From NCBI RefSeq assembly GCF_002814095.1, contig NZ_CP021913.1, positions 2,762,001 through 2,826,000 on the forward strand: a DNA stretch of 64,000 nt, given 5' to 3'. This DNA is from Sagittula sp. P11 (GTDB lineage Bacteria > Pseudomonadota > Alphaproteobacteria > Rhodobacterales > Rhodobacteraceae). The notes beneath the pieces were generated by a model. That model searched no databases. It was not told the DNA's origin and saw only the letters and a program-made list of their open reading frames with translations. This document shows, piece by piece, positions 38,211 to 45,283 of this stretch; position 1 is the stretch's first letter; each line of letters starts with the position of its first letter. A program made the position numbers and the translations under genes.

Positions 38211-38693
38211 GGTGGCGCATCGGTCCGCGGGCCGGTCAGCCTGTGACAGACGCCACGTGACAGCCCGCAGGCGCGAAGCTGTCGATGCATCTCAAAGGCG
38301 CTGGGCATGCGTCGGGAACAGTCCGGAAAAGCCCCAGACAGCCGAGGGTTAAGGCAAATTCACCTATGCGCCGCGAGGGGGCGCAGTTAACCCAGCGCAC
38401 GCACGGGTTGATGGAGCGTGCGCCTGCCTGCAACGGGCCATATCTTGTGGGGCCCCGTCCCGGCACATCGAGGCGCAAGGAAGTCTTCACGAAGATGGAC
38501 GCGCCGTTACTGGTGAACCGGCCGTTTCGACCCCTCGTTCCGGCCGGTTGGTAACCTTTTGCACCGTGCGTTGCGCAACAGGCGGGAAAAGGTGGTTAAC
38601 GGGCGGATCTGCCGCGGGCCGGTCCGCGCCGCATTTCCTTTGACAGGCCCGGCCGGGACAGCGGACAATCGTGCACCTTCAGGGAGAGTGAGC
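38211..38693. other. 483-bp intergenic region with consecutive hairpins, no gene seen
   Basis: No open frame here has coding character. A perfect 9-bp stem AACCGGCCG (38516-38524) with CGGCCGGTT (38541-38549) has a 16-nt loop, and ACCTTTT (38554-38560) can pair with AAAAGGT (38587-38593) just after it, enclosing the palindrome GTTGCGCAAC. This may be a leader or small RNA upstream of the lysozyme-inhibitor gene, or the terminator of the VWA gene. I cannot assign it to a known RNA family. Confidence 0.4.
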
Positions 38694-39329
38694 ATGACCC
38701 GCATTCCGACATCTTTGATTTTCGCCGCCCTTGCCGCCACCGCGCCGGGCGTGGCGCTTGCCGCCGATCCGGCCTTTGACTGCAGCAAGGCCGATGGCTC
38801 CGTCGAGGAGATGATCTGCAACAACGACGGGCTCGCCGAACTCGACCGGGAGATGGCGCGGCTTTACGGGCTTGCGGTGAACGACCCGAACCTTGGCGCG
38901 GACCGGATGAACGAGCTGAAGGCGATGCAGCGCGGCTGGATCAAGGGGCGCAACGACTGCTGGAAGGCGGACGACATGGCAGGCTGCGTGGCGGAGAACT
39001 ACGCCATGCGGATGCACGAGCTGCGCATGGGCTATGCCAACACCCGCAGCGACGACACGGCGGGCATCACCATCGGGCCGCTGGCCTATGTCTGCGGCGG
39101 GCTGAACGCCGGGATCTCTGCCGTCTTCGTGAACGGGGCGGAGGGGCTGGTTTCGCTCAAGTGGAACGACAAGGACGTGGCCCTGACGCAGGCGATTTCC
39201 GGGTCAGGGGCGCGTTACGAGGGCGAGAGTTTCGACGGGGCCTACGAGTTCTGGACCAAGGGCCGCGAGGCGCTTCTGACCACGCCCGAGACGGGGCAAC
39301 TGAACTGCATGGAGGACGAGATCGGCTGA
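38694..39329 (+). CDS. Exported LprI-like (DUF1311) plus MliC-like lysozyme-inhibitor protein
   Basis: The 211-residue precursor has a signal peptide (cleaved near A24, ALAA-DP). Residues 26-115 fit the LprI/DUF1311 helical domain (FDCSKADGSVEEMICNND, LDREMARLYG, QRGWIKGRNDCW). Residues 128-211 fit MliC, the c-type lysozyme inhibitor (YVCGG, SGARYEGESFDGAYEFWTKG). Both domains are known to counter lysozyme, so a periplasmic lysozyme-inhibitor role is a fair inference. AGGGAGAG precedes ATG 38694. No membrane-lipid attachment Cys is present, so it should be soluble. Confidence 0.82.
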   Translation: MTRIPTSLIFAALAATAPGVALAADPAFDCSKADGSVEEMICNNDGLAELDREMARLYGLAVNDPNLGADRMNELKAMQRGWIKGRNDCWKADDMAGCVAENYAMRMHELRMGYANTRSDDTAGITIGPLAYVCGGLNAGISAVFVNGAEGLVSLKWNDKDVALTQAISGSGARYEGESFDGAYEFWTKGREALLTTPETGQLNCMEDEIG

Positions 39330-39383
39330 TAGCCCGGCGCCGGGCGCACAGATGGTTTCAGGGCTGCCCTGAGAAGGGATGAT

Positions 39384-39420
39384 GGCGCCGCGCCCCCGAA
39401 GGGCGCGGCGCCGGTCGTTT
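39384..39420. terminator. Bidirectional terminator hairpin
   Basis: GGCGCCGCGCCC (39384-39395) and GGGCGCGGCGCC (39401-39412) form a perfect 12-bp stem with a 5-nt loop, followed by GTCGTTT. It separates the convergent lysozyme-inhibitor and purine-binding-protein genes. Confidence 0.75.
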
Positions 39421-39426
39421 CCGGGC

Positions 39427-40500
39427 TTACTGCGGGATTTCCGCGTCGATGCCCTCGACGTAGAAGCTCAGGCTTGCGAGGTCGGCGTCGGAGGCGGTTT
39501 CGCCCTCGGCCAGCCAGACGGAGCCGTCGGCCTTGTTCAGCGGGCCGGTGAAGGGGTGGTATTCGCCCGACGCGATGCTGTCCTTCAGGGCCAGCGCCTC
39601 GGCCTTCACGTCTTCGGGCACGGCGTCGGTGATCTCGCCGATGCCGACCATGCCGGCGCCGATGCCGTCCCAGGTGTTGTCCGATTCCCAAGTGCCGTCC
39701 ATCACCGCCTGGATGCGGTCGATGTAGTAGGGCGCCCAGTTGTCGATGATCGAGGAGACGCGCGGCGTCGGCGCGTATTCGATCATGTCGGAGGCCTGGC
39801 CAAAGGTGATGACGTCACCGGCTTCCTGCGCGGCGGCCTGCGGCGCGGTGGAGTCGGTGTGCTGCAGGATCACGTCCGCGCCGTTCTCGATCAGCGCGCG
39901 GGCGGCGTCGGCCTCTTTCGCCGGATCGAACCAGGTGTAGGCCCAGATGATCGAGAACTCGACATCGGGGTTCACCTTCTTGGCGTGGATGTAGGCGGAG
40001 TTGATGCCGCGGATGACCTCGGGGATCGGGAAGGAGGCGATGTAGCCGATCTTGTTGGTCTTGGTCATCTTGCCGGCGATGTGGCCCTGGATCGCGCGGC
40101 CTTCGTAGAAGCGCGCGGAGTAGACGCCCACGTTGTCGGCGGTCTTGTAGCCGGTGGCGTGTTCGAACTTCACGTCCGGGAACTTCTCGGCGACGGCGAT
40201 GGTCGGGTCCATGTAGCCGAAGGACGTGGTGAAGATGATGTCGGCGCCCGAGAGGGCCATCTGGGTGATCGCGCGTTCGGCGTCGGCGCCTTCCGGCACG
40301 CTTTCCTGGAAGATGGTCTTTACCTTGTCGCCGAAGTGCTCCTCGACCGCGAGGCGGCCCTGGTTGTGTTCGTAGGTCCAGCCGCCGTCACCGACGGGGC
40401 CCACGTAGATGAAGCCGGCGGTCACCGGGTCCTGTGCAAAGGCGGCCTGCCCGAGCGAGAGCGCGAGCGCGGCGGTGGTCAGCAGGGTTCTGCGGTTCAT
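39427..40500 (-). CDS. BMP-family (basic membrane protein) substrate-binding protein of a purine/nucleoside ABC importer
   Basis: The 357-residue precursor has a signal peptide cleaved after A22 (QAAFA-QD) and the BMP/PnrA pattern: FIYVGPVGDGGWTYEHNQGR, AITQMALSGADIIFTTSFG, KIGYIASFPIPEVIRGINS and YTWFDPAKEADAARALI. BMP-family binding proteins take purine nucleosides or free purines. As the last gene of an operon that begins with xanthine dehydrogenase, it probably delivers hypoxanthine, xanthine or a nucleoside. A 111-bp gap separates it from the permease gene, enough for its own promoter or a processing site. Confidence 0.92.
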   Translation of the reverse strand: MNRRTLLTTAALALSLGQAAFAQDPVTAGFIYVGPVGDGGWTYEHNQGRLAVEEHFGDKVKTIFQESVPEGADAERAITQMALSGADIIFTTSFGYMDPTIAVAEKFPDVKFEHATGYKTADNVGVYSARFYEGRAIQGHIAGKMTKTNKIGYIASFPIPEVIRGINSAYIHAKKVNPDVEFSIIWAYTWFDPAKEADAARALIENGADVILQHTDSTAPQAAAQEAGDVITFGQASDMIEYAPTPRVSSIIDNWAPYYIDRIQAVMDGTWESDNTWDGIGAGMVGIGEITDAVPEDVKAEALALKDSIASGEYHPFTGPLNKADGSVWLAEGETASDADLASLSFYVEGIDAEIPQ

Positions 40501-40611
40501 GTTTCAACTCCCTTGGTTGTCGTTGTGTCGGTGTGTCGTTGAGCGTCGTGTCCGGTGCGGCCTGTCCGTCGTGGTGCACGATAGCCCGGTGTCGGTGGCG
40601 CGGGCCATGGG

Positions 40612-41535
40612 TCAGGTGGTGGCGTGGAACGGTCGCCCGAGCGAGGCCGGCGCGCCGTGATGCCCGCGTGCAGAGATGATGACAAGCACGAGGATCGTCA
40701 CGATGAACGGCGAGGCCGAGAGCAGCGCGACGGGCACGTTGGCGCCGACGGCCTGCAAGTTGAGCTGGAGCACGTTGATCCCGCCGAAGAGGTAGGCGCC
40801 GATCAGCACGCGGCCCGGCCGCCAGGAGGCGAAGACCACGATGGCGAGCGCGATCCAGCCGATGCCGGCGGTCATGCCCTCGGTCCATTGCGGGACGCGC
40901 ACGAGCGAGATGTAGGCGCCGCCGAGGCCCGCGCAGGCGCCGCCGAAGAAGATCGCGGCCAGCCGGATCAGCACGACCTTGTAGCCGAGCGCGTGGGCGC
41001 TGTCGTGGCTTTCGCCGACGGCGCGCAGGATCAGGCCGGCGCGGGTGAACTTGAGGAAGGCCCAGACGGCCAGCACCAGCAGCAGCGAGAGGTAGACCAT
41101 GGCGTCGTGGCTGAAGAGCATCCGGCCGACGACGGGCAGGTCCGACAGCACGGGGATGTCGAGCTTGGGGGTGGGCGGGGACTTCATCCCCTCGTAGGAC
41201 TTGCCCACCAGCGAGGACACGCCCAGCCCGATCATCCACAGCCCGAGGCCGGTGGCGACCTGGTTGGACAGCAGGAACTGGGTGAGCAGGCCGAACGCCA
41301 TGGAGAAGATCGCCGCGGCGAGGGAGGCGGCGACGAAGCCCAGGAACGGCGAGCCGGTGCTGACGGCGGTGGCGAAGCCGGTGACGGCGCCGATGATCAT
41401 CATGCCCTCGACGCCGAGGTTCAGGACGCCGGCCTTTTCCACCACCATCTCGCCGATGGCGGCCAGCAGGATCGGCGTGGCCGAGACCATGATGGAGGCA
41501 ATCAGGAGGACGGGGCTGATCGAACTGAGGTCCAT
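40612..41535 (-). CDS. Purine/nucleoside ABC transporter permease (YufQ-like)
   Basis: The 307-residue permease has about eight membrane segments and the BMP-system signature GEMVVEKAGVLNLGVEGMMIIGAV near residue 28, with ALGYKVVLIRLAAIFFGGACAGLGG later. It is the second permease subunit of the importer. ATG 41535 follows the 60-residue ORF by 6 bp and has no strong ribosome site, so it may depend on coupling to that ORF. Confidence 0.93.
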   Translation of the reverse strand: MDLSSISPVLLIASIMVSATPILLAAIGEMVVEKAGVLNLGVEGMMIIGAVTGFATAVSTGSPFLGFVAASLAAAIFSMAFGLLTQFLLSNQVATGLGLWMIGLGVSSLVGKSYEGMKSPPTPKLDIPVLSDLPVVGRMLFSHDAMVYLSLLLVLAVWAFLKFTRAGLILRAVGESHDSAHALGYKVVLIRLAAIFFGGACAGLGGAYISLVRVPQWTEGMTAGIGWIALAIVVFASWRPGRVLIGAYLFGGINVLQLNLQAVGANVPVALLSASPFIVTILVLVIISARGHHGAPASLGRPFHATT

Positions 41536-41541
41536 GCGGGT

Positions 41542-41724
41542 CTACACCTTGATCCAGAGAAACGACGCGGCAGATCCGGACGCGATCCCGACCGCCGCGA
41601 CCGCCGAGAGGCGCAGCGGGCCGCGCGGCAGGGTGCCCGCCAGCCCGCGGCGCCCGGTCGGGTGACGGAGGCCGGAGGCCACGGCGGCAGTGGCGCTGTC
41701 GGTGCGGCGGAGGGCGGCGGTCAT
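41542..41724 (-). CDS. Small ORF (60 residues) between the two permease genes
   Basis: An ATG at 41724 overlaps the stop codon of the upstream permease (ATGA) and opens a 60-codon frame ending 6 bp before the next permease gene. The product begins MTAALRRTDSATAAVASG, is basic in the middle (GLRHPTGRRG) and ends with a hydrophobic stretch, LSAVAAVGIASGSAASFLWI, long enough to cross the membrane. It fills the spacer exactly and has the coupling arrangement of its neighbours, which argues that it is translated. No known family is recognised; the alternative is spacer sequence that happens to be open. Confidence 0.5.
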   Translation of the reverse strand: MTAALRRTDSATAAVASGLRHPTGRRGLAGTLPRGPLRLSAVAAVGIASGSAASFLWIKV

Positions 41725-42809
41725 GCGGCCACCTCCCCCCGGCCGAAGCGCAGGCGGTAGTTGATGAACACGTCGGTGCCCAGCAGGAAGAACAGGAGCA
41801 TCCCCTGGAAGAGCTGGATCGAGGCGCCCGGCAGGCCCAGCATGAGCTGCGCCAGTTCGCCGCCGATGTAGGTCAGCGCCATCAAGAGCCCGGCCAGCAG
41901 GATGCCGATGGGGTTCAGCCGCCCGAGGAAGGCCACGATGATCGCGGTGAAGCCGTAGCCGGAGTTGAAGTCGATGCTGATCTGGCCCGCGGGGCCGGAG
42001 ACCTCGAACAAGCCCGCCATGCCCGCAAGCAGGCCCGAGAGGCCGAGGCAGAACAACACGATCCGCGCCGGGTTCACGCCGGAGAAGCGCGCGGCGCGGG
42101 GCGCCTCGCCGGTCAGCCGGACCTGAAAGCCCAGCATGTGCCGCGACAGCATGATGTAGGCGAAGATCACCGCGATCAGCGCCGCGACAACCCCCCAGTG
42201 CGCGCCCGTGCCCGAGATGATCTCGGCGTTGTGGGCGGCGTCCCATTGTTTCAGGTTGCGCGATCCGGGGAAGCCCATGCCTTCGGGGTTGCGCAGAAGC
42301 CCGGTGGAGACGGAGCCGAGGATGGTCTCGGCCACGTAGACCAGCATGAGCGAGACGAGGATCTCGTTGGTGCCGAGCGTGGTGCGCAGGATCGCCGGGA
42401 TCATTGCCCAGGCCCAGCCGCCAAGCGCGCCCGCAAGGATCATCAGCGGGAAGATCAGCGGGCTTTCGGACGGGTAGAAGGCAAGGCCCGCCCCGGCGCC
42501 GCAGATCGCGCCCATGATGTACTGGCCTTCGGCGCCGATGTTCCAGATCCCGGCCTTGAAGCCGATGGACAGGCCGATGGCGATCAGGATCAGCGGCGCG
42601 GCCTTTACCAGCAGTTGCGGGCGCGAGTAGGCGGCGAACTGCGGGTGGAAGAGCGGGTCCCAGAACAGCGTGCGGATCGCCTCGAACGGGTTGGCGCCAA
42701 GGGCGGCGAAAAGCGCGGCCCCGGCGATCATGGTCAGGATCACCGCGATCACCGGCGTCAGCGCGGACCAGAGCCGCGACGGCTGCGGGCGTTTCTCCAG
42801 CCGGATCAT
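41721..42809 (-). CDS. Purine/nucleoside ABC transporter permease (YufP-like)
   Basis: The 362-residue permease has about nine membrane helices and the signature IGLSIGFKAGIWNIGAEGQYIMGAICGAG of the first BMP-system permease. ATG 42809 (GGAG at about 8 bp) is preferred to the ATG at 42827. It lies 39 bp after the ATPase gene and ends inside the ATG of the small ORF. Confidence 0.93.
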   Translation of the reverse strand: MIRLEKRPQPSRLWSALTPVIAVILTMIAGAALFAALGANPFEAIRTLFWDPLFHPQFAAYSRPQLLVKAAPLILIAIGLSIGFKAGIWNIGAEGQYIMGAICGAGAGLAFYPSESPLIFPLMILAGALGGWAWAMIPAILRTTLGTNEILVSLMLVYVAETILGSVSTGLLRNPEGMGFPGSRNLKQWDAAHNAEIISGTGAHWGVVAALIAVIFAYIMLSRHMLGFQVRLTGEAPRAARFSGVNPARIVLFCLGLSGLLAGMAGLFEVSGPAGQISIDFNSGYGFTAIIVAFLGRLNPIGILLAGLLMALTYIGGELAQLMLGLPGASIQLFQGMLLFFLLGTDVFINYRLRFGRGEVAA

Positions 42810-42848
42810 GCGGCGGCTCCGGTGCATGCGGGGGCGGCGGTTCGCGGG

Positions 42849-44372
42849 TCAGCCGTGCACATGGGCCACCTCCATGTCATGCGCGCCGCCCATCATCAGA
42901 CCGATCTTCTCGGTATCGAGGTCGGAGACGGGGCGGGTGGCGGAAAGGCGGCCTTCGTTCAGGGCGCCGAAACGGTCGGAGATTTCCATAAGTTCGCCGA
43001 GGTCCTGGCTGATGACCACGACGGCGCCGCCCCGGGCGGCCACGTCGAGGATCGACTGGCGGATGAAGGCGGCGGCGGCGGCGTCGACGCCCCATGTCGG
43101 CTGGTTCAGGATCAGCACGTCGGGGTTCTGGGCGATCTCGCGGCCGACGACGAATTTCTGCAGGTTCCCGCCCGAGAGCGCGCGGGCGGCGGTGCCGGGG
43201 CCGGGGGTGCGCACGTCGAAGTGGCTGATGACCTCCTCGGCGAAGGTCTGGGTCTTCGACCAGTCGATGAAACCGCTTTTCACCAGCCCCTTGCGCAGGG
43301 CGGCGGTGAGCACGGCGTTTTCCGTCAGGCTCATGTCGGGGGCGGCGGCGTGGCCAAGGCGTTCCTCGGGCCCGGTCAGCAGCCCTTCGGCGCGGCGGGC
43401 GGCGGGGCCCTGACGGGACATGTCCTGCCCCTTGAGGAACAGCGATCCGGGGGCAGAGAGCCGTTCGCCCGAAAGCGCCATCAGCAATTCGTCCTGCCCG
43501 TTGCCCGCGACGCCGCCGATGCCCAGCACCTCGCCGCCGCGGACCTCGAAGGTCACGCCGCGGAGCGGCGTGCCGAAGGCGCCGGGGGCAGGCAGCGTCA
43601 GGTCGCGCGCCTCGAGCAGCACCTCGCCCTTTTCGGTGGCGCGGGATTCGGGTGTGGCGAAGGTCGTGCCGACCATCATCTCGGCCAGTTCGCGGGCAGT
43701 GGTGTCGGCGGGCGTGCAGGTGTCGACCAGCTTGCCGAGGCGCAGGATCGTCGCCGTGTCGCAGAGCGCGCGGATCTCTTCGAGCTTGTGGGAGATGTAG
43801 AGGATCGAGGTGCCTTCGGACTTCAGTTTCCGCAGCGTTTCGAACAGGATGTCCACCTCCTGCGGGGTCAGCACCGAGGTGGGTTCGTCCATGATCAGCA
43901 GGCGCGGCTCCTGCAGGAGGCAGCGGATGATCTCGACCCGCTGGCGTTCGCCGGCGGAGAGGGTGCCGACGGTGCGCGACGGATCGAGCGGCAGGCCGTA
44001 GTTTTCGGAGACCTCGCGGATCTGCCGGGCGAGATCGCGCATGGGCGGCGGGTTTTCCATGCCGAGCGCCACGTTTTCCGCCACGTTCAGCGCTTCAAAA
44101 AGAGAGAAATGCTGAAAGACCATGGCGACGCCGCCCTGCCGCGCCTCGGAGGGCTTGGCGGGCCGGTAGGGCTGGCCGTCGAGCGTCATGGTCCCGCTGT
44201 CGGGTTTCACCAGCCCGTAGATCATCTTGACCAGCGTCGACTTGCCCGCGCCGTTCTCGCCCAGAAGCGCGTGGATCTCCGAGCGGCCGATGTCGAAGGA
44301 CACGTCGCTGTTGGCGATCACGCCGGGGTAGGCCTTGGTCAGGCCGTCGATGCGGAGGAGGGGATCGTCCAC
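42849..44372 (-). CDS. Purine/nucleoside ABC transporter double ATPase (YufO-like)
   Basis: The 507-residue protein has two nucleotide-binding domains. The first has a full Walker A (GENGAGKST), Q-loop VFQHFSLFEALNVAENVALG, signature LSAGERQRVEI and Walker B LLIMDEPTSVL. The second has a degenerate P-loop (GGVAGNGQDEL) and signature ALSGGNLQKFVVGRE, the usual asymmetry of sugar/nucleoside importers. Its first 34 bp overlap the 3' end of xdhC, tying transporter translation to xanthine dehydrogenase. Confidence 0.94.
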   Translation of the reverse strand: MDDPLLRIDGLTKAYPGVIANSDVSFDIGRSEIHALLGENGAGKSTLVKMIYGLVKPDSGTMTLDGQPYRPAKPSEARQGGVAMVFQHFSLFEALNVAENVALGMENPPPMRDLARQIREVSENYGLPLDPSRTVGTLSAGERQRVEIIRCLLQEPRLLIMDEPTSVLTPQEVDILFETLRKLKSEGTSILYISHKLEEIRALCDTATILRLGKLVDTCTPADTTARELAEMMVGTTFATPESRATEKGEVLLEARDLTLPAPGAFGTPLRGVTFEVRGGEVLGIGGVAGNGQDELLMALSGERLSAPGSLFLKGQDMSRQGPAARRAEGLLTGPEERLGHAAAPDMSLTENAVLTAALRKGLVKSGFIDWSKTQTFAEEVISHFDVRTPGPGTAARALSGGNLQKFVVGREIAQNPDVLILNQPTWGVDAAAAAFIRQSILDVAARGGAVVVISQDLGELMEISDRFGALNEGRLSATRPVSDLDTEKIGLMMGGAHDMEVAHVHG

Positions 44373-45283
44373 TTTTGATCTTTCTCACTGTCGGGGCGGA
44401 GTATCTGCGCGGCGACGCCGATGGCAATGGCCTGCGGGTGCTTGCCGAAGGCTTTGTGCCCGATCGGACAGCAGATGCGGTTTATTTGGGCGTCGGTGTG
44501 GCCGAGGTCACGCAGTCGGCGGGTGAAGCGGGCGCGCTTCGTGTCCGACCCGATCAGCCCGCAGAAGGCGAAGCTGTGGGACAGCGCCGCATGGCAGAGC
44601 GCGAGGTCGAGCGCGTGGCTGTAGGTCAGGATCAGGTGGTGCGCGTCGGGCGGGGCGTGGCGCATGAGGCGCTGGGGTTCCGGATCGGGGAGGGTCGTGA
44701 CGCCGTCCGGCACGGTGGCTGGGAAGCGGTCGCGCGCGGTGTCGATCCAGGTGATCGCGAGGTCCGGCAGGGGGGCGAGGGTGTTGACCAGCGCGCGGCC
44801 CACGTGGCCCGCGCCCCAGATCCACAGGGGGCGGCGCGGCGGGGTCATCGGTTCCACCATCCAGTCGCCCAGAAGCTGCGGGGCAGGCGTCTCGCCCTGC
44901 GCGCGGGCGCGGTCGGCGAGGCGGCGGACGGGCAGGGGCGCCTCGCCCGGGCCGCGGGCGTAGAGGGCGGCGGGCGGCGGCAGGGTGCCGGTGGTGAACT
45001 GTTCGGTCAGGAGCGTCACGGCGCCGCCGCAGCACTGGCCCAGGGCGGGGCCGAGCGGATGGCGGCTGAGCCCGGTGCGGGAGAGGGCGCGTTGCGCGGC
45101 CTCAAGCTCAAGCGCGCCGCCGCCGATGGTGCCCTCCTGCCCGAAGCCCTCCGGCGTGGCCCAGACCAGCATCGACGCGCCGGTTTCGCGCGGGGTGGAG
45201 CCCTGCGTCGCCGCCACCACGACCCGCGCCACCCGGCCATGTGCGGCGCAGGCGCGGGCGAGGGCGTCGCGGTCGAAGCTCAT
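44339..45283 (-). CDS. xdhC: Xanthine dehydrogenase accessory protein XdhC
   Basis: The 314-residue protein carries the XdhC N-terminal block VVVAATQGSTPRETGASMLVW...GTIGGGALE, the CCGG motif in GQCCGGAVTLLTEQF, and a C-terminal Rossmann domain (LWIWGAGHVGRALVNTL) with CGLIGSDTKRARF and ICCPIG. XdhC binds molybdenum cofactor, promotes its sulfuration and inserts it into XdhB. Its ATG overlaps the xdhB stop. Its 3' end runs 34 bp into the ABC ATPase gene. Confidence 0.95.
   Translation of the reverse strand: MSFDRDALARACAAHGRVARVVVAATQGSTPRETGASMLVWATPEGFGQEGTIGGGALELEAAQRALSRTGLSRHPLGPALGQCCGGAVTLLTEQFTTGTLPPPAALYARGPGEAPLPVRRLADRARAQGETPAPQLLGDWMVEPMTPPRRPLWIWGAGHVGRALVNTLAPLPDLAITWIDTARDRFPATVPDGVTTLPDPEPQRLMRHAPPDAHHLILTYSHALDLALCHAALSHSFAFCGLIGSDTKRARFTRRLRDLGHTDAQINRICCPIGHKAFGKHPQAIAIGVAAQILRPDSEKDQKWTIPSSASTA

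Noticed and set aside
38285-38554. An 89-codon frame between the VWA and lysozyme-inhibitor genes
   Set aside because: No ribosome site, no coding bias and no domain; it overlaps the hairpin region.
38350-38600. Scattered TTAA(C) half-sites that resemble CtrA boxes
   Set aside because: I did not find a clear TTAA-N7-TTAA pair with correct spacing, so a CtrA site cannot be claimed here or at 9829.
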